From Phialocephala subalpina (taxonomy: Eukaryota > Ascomycota > Leotiomycetes > Helotiales > Mollisiaceae), in the NCBI GenBank assembly GCA_900073065.1, contig FJOG01000022.1, positions 391,452 through 455,451 of the forward strand: a stretch of DNA of 64,000 nucleotides, written 5' to 3'. The stretch's first letter is position 1, and each line of letters opens with the position of its first letter. The notes under the pieces were generated by a model. It searched no databases. It was not told where the DNA came from and saw nothing but the letters and a program-made list of their open reading frames with translations. Shown one piece after another: positions 44,087-56,349 of the stretch. The translations under genes and the position numbers were made by a program.

Positions 44087-45263
44087 ATTTGCGCTACATA
44101 CAATTGCATACTAGGAGTTCGGGCATCTACCAGGAAACCTGGGAAGGATAGATGGATGCAATACCCATTACAACACCACTTGGGATATCAGAGTTGATAC
44201 AAGGCATCGAATATGGTCTGCTTATGCTCTCTGCCACCGTTCTATTTACTTGGGAATATCGCTACTTCCGCTTTTGGTCTGAAATTTATATTGCCTTACT
44301 TGCACGACTCGAGCAGACACTGCCGCGTTCTGTCATGCTGCCTGCTTGTTCTTCGATTGTCCGAAGGCCATTCATCATTTGCCTCTCATCAGCCATGAAA
44401 TTGTCTTGAAGTCAGGGGTTGTGAAGAGGCGCCTTCTCACGAAGTAGCATTGCATACATTGCCGGCATTCACATGCGAGATAATGTCAGAAAATTTCAAT
44501 CCTCCTGCACGTTACGCTCAAGGCAGCAGCTACATTCGTCTTAATCAAATTTCAATGTTCACCAGATGGTAGCACAGCACGTCAGTTAATTTAAACAATT
44601 TTACCCGACCTCACCGAGCCGTCTGCCCCGGGTACAATGCAAAACAACGGTGAGTGCAGGCAGATACGCGCTTATGGATTGACCTATGAGAAATAGGATT
44701 TACGAGAGGCGCGTTCAAATCTACATTGCAATCAAGGCCTTTTGCTCGACAGCAACATCAGAATTCGATATTCCAGACTGCCATGCATGCTGAAGAAGAC
44801 GCTCAGCAGTACGCCTAAGAGAATTGATATGCGTATCAATAATGAGGCCAAATGATTTTGATCATTTCTCTTGGTCGTCTAGGCCTTGTGTTAGACTATC
44901 ATCTCAGCATCAATGCTAGTACGTGGGAATGTTTTCATGTGGCGTTTGATATCCTTGCTGACGACTGGAACTGACTGAATCTGGGGCGCAAAACCTTTGT
45001 TTGGATCTGATCGAGGCAATGAAGAGCACACTTTTCATATCGAGTGCTGATCCACATAATGGCGAACCGTTTTACTGCACTTCATCGCACGATCCATTTC
45101 CCATGGTCCGGTGCTCATTGATGTGAGATCATACCTTGACTTCATCGCCTCGACTACATAGGCTCCACACTTTCCTCTAAGGCGTACTTAAAGATTCTCC
45201 TGTGCTGTATTGCCTTGGCTGGCCGCTTAGCCCTCTACAGAAACGTCCTTGGTCTATCATAGC
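44087..45263. other. Intergenic region, no gene seen
   Basis: About 1.2 kb of sequence without an open frame of coding character. It precedes a pseudogene. Confidence 0.45.
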
Positions 45264-47520
45264 ATGGACATAATTGATCTCTTGCCCATCGAGACTGCAA
45301 CACAATTCTCCGAAACGACTCCAGCACCTGCTGCTACACCATCATGTCCAACTTCAGCCTTATCAGAGACCGGTAGCTCGGCGTCTAGAAAGGATGAGGA
45401 TACCTCCGAAGCTTCATTATGCCGTTCGCTGTCAAAGGCACACGAGCTATCTCGCGACGCGCCAAACGTGCTACTCGAAGACTGCCAAAGCGGCCTAGTG
45501 CTGGAACAGGTCCCACCCGTTTCCACTATTCCAAGCAGTGCTTCACTCGAAGGAAGCTGCGAGAGAATTAGATGGCACATCCACTGGAAACAACCAGCTT
45601 TGATGATATGTTCCGGACTCTTTGGCGTCCTCTTGGCTTTGGGACATCATACATACTATTCCAAGCTACACGGAACCCTAGCTTCTACAGCAGAGAAGCA
45701 ACAGTGGCCAATCAGAATAGGAACAGTCTTCTCAATTCTGACTATCACATTCTTCAGTGTGGCCATTAGCGAAGCCTACACTGAATACACGTGGACTGTT
45801 GTGAGATCTCGGAATACATCTTTTGGCCTAGATGCTCTATTCTCTGCAACGAGGAATTCATTCGCCTTCGCCAACATGGAATTCAGCTCGGTCAATGCTT
45901 GGCTATCTCTCGTTACTCTGACCTTCTGCCAAGCTCGTGAAGTTCCCAGGTGGTAACTATCGCATGCAACTCTACTTCTGACGATCTGACCGTTTTCTAG
46001 GGCTGTAAAATTAGTCTCGATAGCGCCTCCTGCGACACTGTCCATTGTTGGTGCCATCCAATAATATTCTATTGCGGCAGATATCCCAACGCTGAATTGG
46101 ACGAGCCTAGTACGAAATCATCCTTTGGATTTAAACTTCATACATCCATCTCTCGAAATACTTCGGAGAGCCTCGCTTTCTGCCGAAAGCTTCGGTATTC
46201 TATCGACGCACCCTCCATCTACGAACGCTTCGTACGAGATCAATTTCTTGGGGCCGACTATTTAGTGCTAGAACGTAAATATGATATAGTAGTAATCGTT
46301 CAATTTGTGGACTGGGTTCTTTTGGTGTTCTCATTACGCTTTCACTCCGGCTACATATTCTAAATTTCTTAGTCAAAATCCTGTTCCTTCTATTTTTTTT
46401 CCCACAACAACTCATATTTTCGGCCTTCAGTTGGGACTATGAGGGTCTGGCGAGCGAATACAGGTATAATAGTGGCCCATTACCAAACGGCTTCGACAGT
46501 GTAGCCTGGACTCCTCCTCCAGACTTCCCTCCTGAGCAGCCACTACAAATCTGGGTCGAAACATCTTCCGAGATTGTCTGCACTTTGATGAATGCGTCCT
46601 CTGAGGTCACATTTCAATTCAGGAACGGAGTCCAGGTCTCGACAGTGAACAGCGTAACCTCATACAATCCAGTCTTCCTTCCAACACACATCCCGGAAGA
46701 TTGCTGGTATATGGAAGACTCGTGCATATAATTAATCGACGTGAAGAAAGTCTACGCGGCAGTTTTTGGTGCGTTGCAGGACATACTGAATGGAAACATA
46801 ACCTTGATGGGCGGGAATGGGGATTACGCTGATGACAGATTCTCATGGGAGGTATCAAGTAGAGTCTTGCATACGGGGCTCATTGGTTGCGATGAAATTC
46901 AAACGGTGGATGGGAGAGCTATCATGGATTTCTTCAAATCCCTAACATTCAAGAAACTATCGGAGGCGAATCGTGGATGTGCAGAAACAAGACCTTGAGC
47001 CGAGCAATCGAGGATCTTTCTGTTAACATTACGATTAGTATGCTCAGTAACCCCGACTTCCTGTGAGTGTTCCCCAACTTCGAGTCATCCTGTGCCTGAC
47101 AAAGAACAAGTATGCCTAATCCAAATCTGGTAAACGTCACTACTTATACGTACGAGAATGAATATTTCTATTCTCCAGAGCATCTTCTCCAATCCTATGG
47201 AATCGCCCTGGTATTCACCACCATGGCCATTGTCCTTGGTCTTCTATCACTTCGATCGAATGGAGCATCACATTCAATCTCATTCTCAGCTATCATGAGC
47301 ATAACAAGAAACCTTCAGCTAGATGAACTGGTGCTCAGAGAGGGACAAGATATTGGATCAGAACCGTTAACTGAAGCTATGATGAAGGCTAGGGAGGTTT
47401 GGAAAGCTGCTTGATGCTGAGGCCGAAAATGGGGAATCAAAGCATGTTAGGTTCAGGTTCGAGCCTCAAGTCCAGACTTTGAGGAGAGGAGAAGTGCTTT
47501 GGAAAGAGATGATCTGGGTG
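45264..47520 (+). pseudogene. Decayed fungal multi-pass membrane protein
   Basis: Resembles a fungal family of unknown function with N-terminal membrane helices, a large outer domain and a last helix. The first frame from ATG 45264 reads ALMICSGLFGVLLALGHHTY, WPIRIGTVFSILTITFFSVA and LFSATRNSFAFANMEF. A 53-nt intron at about 45949-46011 leads to VKLVSIAPPATLSIVGAIQ and then TAA (46062-46064). The frame continues with protein-like sequence to stops at 46263-46265 and 46269-46271 (FLGPTI*C*N). The outer domain continues (CTLMNASSEVTFQFRNGVQ) to TAA at 46729-46731. Frameshifts are needed near 46900-46940 (into RNKTLSRAIEDLSVNITISM) and near 47395 (into FGKLLDAEAENG). The last helix (QSYGIALVFTTMAIVLGLLS) is intact. 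All four stops are one C-to-T step from Gln. Confidence 0.7.
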
Positions 47521-47861
47521 TGATAGCGTGCACCACGGAACTTCCACTACGAAGGCCTTGTCGTCAAAGTCCCCTCTTAGGGAAACTCAATTGAGCAATT
47601 CTAGAATGCTTTTTTGAGATGGAAAGCCATACATTCTCGGTCAAAACCAGCGCTGAGAATCTCGCCTACCCACAATGTCCTTTACATGCTAGCTCATTCT
47701 CAACTCTACTCTCCATACTCAGGAACTTTTCCTTCTGCCTATCTATCCTCATCCTCATATTCATCATCACCCTCTAGTTCTCTCTCATCCAACTGGTCTT
47801 TCTTCTCCGCAATCCTCTCAGCCTCCGTCGTCTCCCTGTCCTCCCTCCCCTCCCCCACCAA

Positions 47862-48633
47862 CTACTCGTCCTCAGAATCACTCATCTCACTCGCCGAATC
47901 GCTCGACTCTAAAATATCCTCTCCCAATCTATATCCGTCCCTCAATCTTCTCCCCTCCTTTGTCGACAGAGTAGTCTTCATCCCCTTTCCATTCTCGTGA
48001 TCCTCCCATGCCTCGTCACCTGAATCTAAATCTTCATATCGTCTCTTCGCAAGCCCTCTACTCTGATGCCACGGATCCGGAGCCTCTCTATCAAGTCTCT
48101 CCGTCACCGACTCTCCACCTAGGAAGAACTGGACAAATGAGAAGCCGTTGTCGTCGAGAATAGAGATGAACCCGAACTCCTTCCCGATTGATTCGCCTGG
48201 GAGGAGGTCGCCAAAGGATTTGGTGATGCATTTGTTGTGGAAGGCGTAGAACGACTTCTCGTTGCGGGTTTTGCAATCTATCATTTGTTCCATATCATCT
48301 TTCGGAGACCGAGTTTTCAATGTCCCGGAAAGAATGGGACATTGAAAAGGGAAAATCTCACACCAAGTTCCACCACACACCTCATCATCATCGCCTTCAT
48401 AACTCCGCATCCTCGCATAAACCTTGAAGACTCGCTCCTCTCCTTCCGCTCCTAAAACTCCATTGTCCGCCCCATCTCAAGGCCTCGGATGGCTCGCCGA
48501 GGTCCGACGGAAAGTTATTTTATCTCCTTTGCGCACCGTGCCTGTTCCGCAAACGCATGCGATATGTAGACGATGTCGTATGTGCAGATGATGTCTGTAT
48601 TAGCCTCTTTGCTAGTATCGGAGCCCGCCATGA
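47862..48633 (-). pseudogene. Acidic protein paralogue (copy B), probably damaged
   Basis: A diverged copy of the gene at 17.3-18.2 kb. The start at 48633 (MAGSDTSKEANTDIICTYDIVY) matches copy A, but the frame ends at EIK-stop. The homologous middle (KGDKITF..., then ARMRSYEGDDDEVCGGTW) lies in another frame after an apparent one-base shift near 48545 and contains a TGA. The remainder is intact: the conserved intron (about 48371-48287, GTGAGATTT...GATAG) falls at the same place after GTW, then YCKTRNEKSFYAFHNK, RGLAKRRYEDLDSGDEAWED, KGMKTTLSTKEGRRLR and an acidic tail ending SEMSDSEDE. An unusual N-terminal intron could rescue it, but none with good sites fits. Confidence 0.6.
48314..48348. 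repeat. Perfect 13-bp stem hairpin (AATGTCCC core)
   Basis: TTTTCAATGTCCC at 48314-48326 is followed by a 9-nt spacer and its exact complement at 48336-48348. It lies inside the intron of acidic-protein copy B and shares its core with the hairpin at 48744-48771. No similar hairpin was seen in the intron of copy A. Confidence 0.8.
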
Positions 48634-48743
48634 TGCCGTTGGAGCGGAGCGTGGATGAATGAGGAAGGGAGAATGGGAAGGAAAAGGGAACAATATATAC
48701 TCCTAGTCCCATGGGCAAACTCAATTTGGATAGTCGAACTTTT

Positions 48744-48771
48744 GAATGTCCCCAGATGTTTGGGGACATTC
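48744..48771. repeat. Perfect 10-bp stem hairpin (AATGTCCC core)
   Basis: GAATGTCCCC (48744-48753), an 8-nt loop, then GGGGACATTC (48762-48771). It lies about 110 bp upstream of the start of copy B and is preceded by CTTTT, as the intron hairpin is preceded by GTTTT. Confidence 0.8.
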
Positions 48772-48779
48772 TCAGATCA

Positions 48780-49299
48780 AGATATGGGAAGGAAGACTTC
48801 CTGTAAACGTTAAAGAGAGAAGCAAACCGATAGTTTCAAATCACAAAGAAATCACATGCATATTAAATATCAGAAAGTAACACTTATGCAGCGTAGGATG
48901 CTATCCACAAGCCTCCAATTCATTCATAGTCATCCATCTACTCTGATCCAGTATGATCTGGCTATGCATCCACCATGAAAGACGTCCACCCATGCAAAGG
49001 GGCATAATGAATCTTTTCCCAACCACGCAATGAATGCATTCAATTCGTGAAAATCATGAAAAGCGCTCAATACTCCTGTTTGATCGACTGCTTTTTGTGC
49101 TTGGAGATGAGGTACAAGGAAAGGAAATTTGTATGTAAGTGAAGGAGAAGCAGAGGTGGAGAGAGAGAGAGCAGAGGCACCGATCACTTCCTCCATCAGC
49201 GAATGGCCGTGAGTCGCGAAGGGTGAGAGCATGATCCAAGATAGCAGAGTGCATCCAGGCAACTCAATCAACCTTCCGATAGACCGAAAGCGCAATCCT
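48780..49299. other. Intergenic region, no gene seen
   Basis: No supported gene; the downstream side of the Tudor-SN gene. Open frames on both strands here are short and motif-free. Confidence 0.45.
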
Positions 49300-52295
49300 C
49301 TAATCATCTCTCAAGTCACCGTACTCCCAGAGACCGCGACGGCCATTGATAGCCTCGTCTTGCTTCTCGTTCAAGAGCTCCAAGACGTCTGGCATGCCTC
49401 GCTCCCAGCCCTTCAGCTTCTTAGGTACCATTGCATGACCTTCGGCAACAATCTCTGCATTGATCGACTCAGTTGCAGATGCCTCACCCAAAGTGACATA
49501 GAGCGTACCGTCCTTGTCAGTGAAGTCGACGTTTGCCATTAGCTCCTTGCCTGCAGTGATTTCTTGAATGAAGCTGATGGCATCATTCAGGTAATCCTTG
49601 TTGGTAGGAAATTGAAGAAGTGAAAGGACTGCATCGACAGCTTGGGGCCTAAGAGAAGCAGGTTGGAATTGTGGTTGAGAAAGAGGGCGAAGACGTGACC
49701 ATGGTATCTTCTCGCTGTTGCCGTAGTCGACGTAAACAACTTCAGCTTCCTTTGCTGTGCGGTCATTGGAACGAACTCGAGCACGATACCATTGTCCATC
49801 TTCGGTAAACTTGGCCGCAACATACTCTCCAGTCTTTGGAGGACCATCGAGACCCTTGTTATTTGATGGGTTCAGGTGGAAAGACTTGAATTGCGCCATC
49901 ATCGTCTCAAGGGCTGAAGTGCCGGTGCCGATTTGCTGAAGCTTAAGCTTGCCGTTCTCATCCATATGGGTGATAACAACATTTCGAAGATCCTTTGCTC
50001 GTGGAACGACAGCATCCCCGTTCGTACCATTGACAGGCTCATCAGCTTCCACACCTTCAGTTGATGGATCCCAATCCGACCAAATTCCCTTTCGGTCATT
50101 CTTTGCTCTTTGCTCTGCTGCTGACAATTCGTTGGCAGATGCCTCGCCTTGAGTTGCCCAAACAGTCGCAAGACCTTCCTCGACCAGGATCTTGGCAAAT
50201 GACTCCTTGTTGATATAAAGATCGCCAACGAATCCGCCGACCTTATCGATGTTATGGATATCAATCTCGACGTCGCGCTGGGTCAATCGCTTGGATGCAA
50301 GATCATGAGCTTCTTGTCCGCCCTTCTCAGCCTTGTCGTTAGGACCTCTGGCTGACTTTGGTGCTCGAATACCCCCAAGGACTAAAGTGATCTTGATGCT
50401 TTCGCGAGGAATCAGGACCGTAAATCTCGAGCCGCCCTTGACAAAGTCGACAATTGCTGGAATCTTCTTCTGGCGTTGAAGGGAGCCGAGTTGCAACTTT
50501 GCTGCCTTCAAAGACTCCGAGGCGTCAGTGTATTGCTTTGCCTTGGCAGGCTTTCCAGACCACATGCCCTTGCCATCCTTCTTGGCAACTTCCTCTGCAG
50601 CTAATAGCTCGTCGTAGTTGGGCGCACGATCGCTGTCGTCTCGCTTGTGTCGTACAACAGAACACCAGCCCTCTTGAACTAAGAGTAGGTTGATGTTCTT
50701 GTCGTTCATAGTGATTGTCGCAACTTCCTTCGCATCATACTGGCCATTTGCTGGTCGAGTACCATCAATGCTTAATCGTACTTTCTTTCCAATAACCTTC
50801 TTGCGCAAAAATTCCTTCGCATCATCTCTGAAAGGTGCCTCAGCAGCCTCGTTCTGTCGAGGGCCGCGGATACTACTAAGGTTGATGCGTTTCTCGACTC
50901 CAGCTCTGTTCTGCACAAAGATGACATCGGCGCTGAAAACCTTTGTCACCTGAGCTTCTAAATTGCCACCTTGAGTCGATGCCTTTGCAACGTGGTCCTT
51001 GTGGACATTCTTCTTGGATTGTTGTGCGACCTTCTCAGCTTCCCGAAGCTCAGCCATTCCTGCACCAAGCATAGTCGAATGGAAATCACTGCATCGTGCA
51101 TAACCAGCTTCCAGAATGTGTCTGGCAATTGTGCCGTGTCTGGGATGCTTCACAGTTGCAATAAGTTGGCCTTGAGGACTAAGTCCAAGGATTTCAATAT
51201 TGACCTCTCGTTGTAGCAATCTGCTCTCAACAAACTTTCGAGCGTCATCACCATATTCTTCTGCGGGCTGAACTTGGCCATTCGATGGATTGACACGTTG
51301 GGTGGTAGGAGCTCGGATACCAGCAACTAAAGTCATGACTGGAACATGTTAGCAACCGATATAAGAAATGTATGAAATATTGTCTTACGCTGGTAATGCT
51401 TTGTGGGTGAGACGAGCAAGCGGACCAGCATTCGATCACCACTTAAGACACGCTCGACTATCCCACGAACTTCCTTTCCCTTCCACTCGTCCAAGAATGC
51501 TTGAGAATCACCCATGTCATGTTGAACATCGATTCGACCATTACCTGGTGCATTTGTCTGCCAAAGACCAAGGTCATCAGCACGAGCTTTTGCTTCGAGG
51601 AGACGCAGCTCAGCAAGTTGCTTCGCAGCCTCGGGTGTGTCTTCCTTTCGGCCAGCATCCTCCCTAAGTTTCAACCAGCCTGCCTTGACCATCTCCTCGG
51701 GTAGTCGACGTCCATCATTCAAATAGATAAGGCCATATTCTCGCTTTGTGTTGGGGATGGTATAAAGGACGCTGAACTGGACGTTCACTCCTACGACCAA
51801 TTTGCGCAGTGCATCTCGAGACTGGAAAGCCCACGGCTCATCCCCTTCCTTCTTCAAGTGTGGAGATGTGCAGTATGCCAGAGAAAGGGTCTTTTCATTG
51901 TCGGGATTCGTCTGCGAGCAAAGAATAACACTGTCGCCACTCAAGACTGACTTGACTTTAGCTGCTTGGAGAACCATGTTTTTATAGTCGGCGGGTGGTA
52001 CGTTTGGCTGTCCTTTCTTTCCAGTAGGAGGTGTCTTTGGTGCAGGGAATGGTTCGATGAAGTCCTTTGGCGCAGGAAAAGGCTCTATTGTAGGCCCTGG
52101 GGCTGGAAAAGGCTCAATGGTGGGCTTTGGAGGAGGGAAAGGCTCAATCGTTGGTTTGGGTGCTGGAAAAGGTGCAATCTTGTTAGCAGAAGAACTACTA
52201 CTTGTACTCCGTGAAGATTTTGACTCTGCAGAAGTCTTGCGGCCATTGCTGCGTTGATTTGTCGCATAACCAATCTTGTGTGTAAAGACAGGCAT
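49300..52295 (-). CDS. snd1: Tudor staphylococcal nuclease (Tudor-SN/SND1)
   Basis: Multifunctional RNA-binding protein with tandem staphylococcal-nuclease-like (SN) domains and a Tudor domain, linked to RNA metabolism and stress granules. Exons 52295-51389 and 51338-49300 join in phase and give about 981 aa, longer than the usual 880-910. Four SN repeats are recognisable (AKVKSVLSGDSVILCSQ; GIVERVLSGDRMLVRLLV with LVAGIRAP; VTKVFSADVIFVQNRAG; VDFVKGGSRFTVLIPRES with LVLGGIRAP). A Tudor core follows near residues 795-850 (QWYRARVRSNDRTAKEAEVV, YVDYGNSEKIPW), flanked by a split fifth SN domain ending RRGLWEYGDLRDD. The extra N-terminal ~110 residues are Ser-rich, then carry five PFPAPKPTIE-like repeats. 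The ATG at 52295 (MPVFTHKIGYATNQ) was chosen because the upstream open frame lacks ATG. Confidence 0.94.
52025..52185 (-). repeat. 30-bp coding minisatellite in Tudor-SN
   Basis: Five tandem units of about 30 bp encode variants of IEPFPAPKPT (PFPAPKPTIE, PFPPPKPTIE, PFPAPGPTIE, PFPAPKDFIE, PFPAPKTPPT). The array lies before the first nuclease-like domain and probably varies in length between strains. Confidence 0.85.
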
Positions 52296-53373
52296 TTTGA
52301 AGATTGAGGTTGTCGAATGTGGGAGGAAGCAGGTTGAGGGTGGTGTCAGGCGCAAAAAGAGCGTCGTTAATGAGTGGGCAGTGGATAGTTATTGAAAAGG
52401 ACAAGAGGCAAGCGAATGTCTTTTCTAGTGGATGAGAAAGGGTCCCGTTGGGTGCCTAAATATGCAGTTTTAGAGGTCCTCAGGTGAGTCGCCGCAGATG
52501 TCGAAGTTGACGCTGGTCCGGTCAAAGTCCAATGAAAGAGGAAGTCGCGACTTGGTATTGCTGCCAGATCCAAATACTGAATTGAGCCAGACAAACTTTG
52601 TTCCAGTAGTGTCTTTTGCAATTTCGAGGTTTGTGGAGCGGTGTCGGTTGTGGTTTCCACGCACAACGTGGATGCTGTTTTGTAGGTGTTGTAGGGTGAC
52701 GGCATGCGGTCTGCAGGAGGACTGTTTGGATAGCAAGAAGATGTTGTTTACTTACAATTCAGGTCGTTTTCTTCTCGATTACTAATTGCAAGCGAGCAGA
52801 ATTTTCTTTCCGTTCAAGATTGTAGCTGTCAATGGATGTTGCAATTGGGGAGCCACTTTGTCGAAGCTGAAGACAGATCAACACCTTCAAAATGTCGAGA
52901 TGGTGTGCCTCGATCGCTGACCGCCTTCCATATTAGCTCATAGGAGGGGTCACCGCGGAAGCTATTTAGACGACCACGTGATACATATCGATGGAGGGGC
53001 TTGGACTGAAGCATGGTGCTGTCTTTAAACAAGAAAGTCTTCTTGAAATTGGTGATGTATCTGTAATTTTTGACTGCTGGGGAATTCGCAAAATGTTGTA
53101 TCCTTTTGAGATTACAATAGGACCGGCTTTATAGCTAGACAACGACGGCCACCTACATGAGGTAGTGCAAGGCAAGTGCAAGCAACAGAAAGACGGTAGT
53201 AACAAGAATCCCAAGATGAGATCACTTTATTGTTTACAGGAGCAGAGATTAGGTAACATCAGCGATTTTGATTCTGGACTATTTGGATAGCTAAACCAGC
53301 TTGCTTTTCATCTGAACTGTCAAATCACCGCGCCTATCAACTCGTCTACCCACAAGAGTTCTGTGAGATAGAT
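52296..53373. other. Intergenic region, no gene seen
   Basis: Lies between the Tudor-SN start and the SOD1 stop, both on the minus strand. It should include the Tudor-SN promoter and leader. Open frames here have no recognisable motif. Confidence 0.5.
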
Positions 53374-54242
53374 TTAAGCTGCGATGCCAATGACACCTAG
53401 TCCCACAATTCAGTGATAATTCGACAAGATGTGAAGAATCGAAGAGATACATACCACAAGCAGGACGAGTACCAGCATTGCCAGTCTTCTTGGACTCCTC
53501 GTTACCTCCTTTACCAAGATCATCGGTGCCGGAGTGAACGACAACAGTTCGCTATTTTCATCAGTCAACATTCGTATATTCCCAGAAGTTCAACATACGC
53601 CAATAACGCTGAGGGGACCAATCAACTTGATGAGACTGTCCGTGGTGGTACCCTTGCCATTGCCTTGACCATCGGTCTCGAAGTTGCCCAAGTCACCAAC
53701 ATGGCGCGTCTCATCCTCGGGAGCTCCGTGAGTCTTGCTGTGTGGGTTGACTAGATATCTTCAGCCTTATGTCTAGGAAAATATAGTATGTGTAGACCGC
53801 TAACAGTGGGGCCCAGCGGATGTGCAGCCGTTGGTGTTGTCACCGAATTGGTGGACGTGCATGCCACGCTTAGCATTGGGATCGTTGCCTTTGATATCCC
53901 AAGTGATGGTGGTAGGGGAGCTCTCAGACTCTTGCTCGAAGGTAACGGTACCGGAGATCTTCGAGTCTCCTCGGACGGTTGCAACTAGAATCGGGGAGAG
54001 ACATGTCAGCAAGGATCCTGAGAGTGAGGTAAGACGGCATAAAGAATAGGACATCAAATGCTATTGGATGTGATGCTGAGAGGATGATTAGATGGTGACC
54101 ATCCGGGTTGCAATTTGCCCCATTGAGGTCTAAATCGTGCTCATATGCTCTCTAGCGACCCCGCCAACAGCTTGAATCCGACTGGTACGGGTGCGGGGGC
54201 GGGCCGCAATAAACAAACATGGAACGTACCTGCTTTGACCAT
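53374..54242 (-). CDS. sod1: Cu/Zn superoxide dismutase
   Basis: Cytosolic enzyme that converts superoxide to oxygen and hydrogen peroxide. Five exons, 54242-54230, 53984-53805, 53750-53599, 53551-53455 and 53396-53374, sum to 465 nt and 154 aa, the canonical length. The first exon has only 13 nt (MVKA plus one base) and is followed by a 245-nt intron. Copper and zinc ligands are visible: His pair in [22 protein letters not shown] with the bridging His and zinc His, HVGDLGN with zinc His and Asp, and VVHSG with the last copper His. The disulfide Cys pair lies in GCTSAG and TRPACGVIG. The active-site Arg is in AGTRPACG. It ends GVIGIAA. An initial ORF scan would miss exons 1 and 5. Confidence 0.96.
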
Positions 54243-56349
54243 TTTGATTGATTTTAGGTAGTTTTTGATGAATGTTGTGAGAATTGAAGTGTGGTTGAGA
54301 AAGTGGGAAGAGAAGGATGGAGATCGTGGTCGAAATGTGGAAGATGACGAAAAGTCCGAAGTGGGGTAATAGGGATGTCGATGTCGGAGCCCCTTTGCCG
54401 ACGAAGCTTACAAACTACAAATAGCCCTCACTATCACGTGGAAGCAATCATCTCCTCGAATGTCGGTGGCATCTCCTTGAAGATCCTATGCATTGCTTTT
54501 CCCGCTTTGGGCAATTATCAGAAGCAATATCTCGCATCTTGACAGCTATGAAACGAAACAAAACCCCCAGCGTCAACCCTGGACGTCCGAGGACGACCTC
54601 AGCATCACGAAATCAGCAAGAGGCCATGCCCCGCACTATCCGCTTCTCCCACCGGAGTTAGGACATATAGACTTTCTGAATAGCCTCATCACTGCCGTGG
54701 AAGCATGTCAGTATCGATTCAAAGCTCGAGTCCCCGGGCAATGTGTCCATAGCCATCTTCACCAAAGTCCAAAGCTGCGTCTTAATTCTTGAGTGGCAAG
54801 TTGTATAAGAATCAAATCAAACCTGATTCTATCTTCTTACTACATATGAAACACGAACTCCTGTATCTACGGCACGCACATCCTGATTACCGTGCAAAGG
54901 AGCGAGCATTTTGGGTCTTATCGAGTTCAAAAATTGGCAGACACAATAATGTTCTCGACTGGGCATATAATTGCTTGATCAATATTGCTTGCTGTCTTTG
55001 AGTCCTCCTTTTTGACCTTTCAAGAGGTCTCAGAAATCCGAATCTGGTCATCAGAAGCAGTCCACGAACTACCAGTACCTATCAATTGTTGTGCGCGGCT
55101 CGGAAAGGGGAAACCATCCAACTGGAGCCCTCCCCATCTGAAAGAGTAAGGTGTCACCAACCAACATTGTTCGCCAACTGGGCGAGGCTTATGGCAAGTC
55201 ATCGAATCGCTTTGAACTAGAATGCAGCTCTAGATAATCACTCATGAGAAGTCATCGAGATACAGGATTGCAGATGCTGAAGAATCAATGAGTATTAATA
55301 TCTTGGGGGCCAAATCAGTCCCAGTCAACGGCATCCAGCAAGTCACGGAGGTCAAAAGAGCATGCCACCCACTTTAACTTTTTTAACCGCCCGGTTGGTC
55401 TAGATGGCCTCAACCCATCAGCCCTATCAATCTTGAGCTCCATCCCGAGAAACCTAAATCGACATATCTGGAAACAAAACAGATAAGGAAGAAAAGAAAG
55501 CTGATGCTCTGACACAGCACAGACCGGGAACTCGACGTGTCTGTTTCAATATCATTGTCCTCTTACTCTCACTAGCCACATCTGCTCGTCGTAGGGCTGT
55601 TCTGTGGCGCAGTGTCAGCTCCTACGCGGGTGTCAAAAGTCCTGATGGGGTTGATCAACGAGGCGATTCTGGAAGGATTTCATGATGATGCAGGAGATGA
55701 CTGTAAATATGACCACGAATCCAGGCTAGATTAAATAAAGGATTTCACTTAGAAATAAGATGTGCGAAAGACCGTAGTTCGCACATTCGTAGCTCACGTA
55801 CAGCAAGTGTGCGATGGCCCTTGACCAATGAGGACGAGGCACTTGCGACAATGCTCCAGATGCGAGATCAGCTCTCCAACTGTGCCGGTCAGAATCTTCA
55901 ACAACACAATCCGAACGAGAACTGGCTCGAGGTGAAGAGTCCTGCAGTGCGCCTACCTGTTTAAGACTCTCCGAGAGAGTTTTGTGAGAACGAGCCTGGT
56001 CGCTGCTGCCTTCGATTATACAACGCCCGCTTGTCGCAACGCAAGCACTTTGGGCCCGAACGAGGAGGCGCGAATTCGAGCCGACTTCACGACAAAGGCA
56101 AGAGCCTCGAGGAGGACTCACGAACTCGCAGAGGTCTTATCAACGATATAATACCTCGCGGATGGCTCCATAGTCGGAACTGACAGAACAGCCTGCCTAC
56201 GACAGCTCTCAAATGCGGCACGGTACAATATCAACTCACCACATCGGCCAAGAGCCACGCAGGTCGCATCGTTAGACCTTTGATATCGGTGATTTATCCT
56301 CTGCTACGAATAGGCCACTTGTATATCGCAAGCCAATCTGTGAACTACG
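54243..56349. other. Intergenic region, no gene seen
   Basis: About 2.1 kb between the divergent sod1 and Rho1-GEF starts. Open frames are short and motif-free. It should carry both promoters; a long GEF leader is possible. Confidence 0.5.

Noticed and set aside
55385..55460. tRNA-like A-box (GGTTGGTCTAGATGG)
   Set aside because: No matching B-box (GGTTCRANTCC) and no acceptor stem at the right distance.
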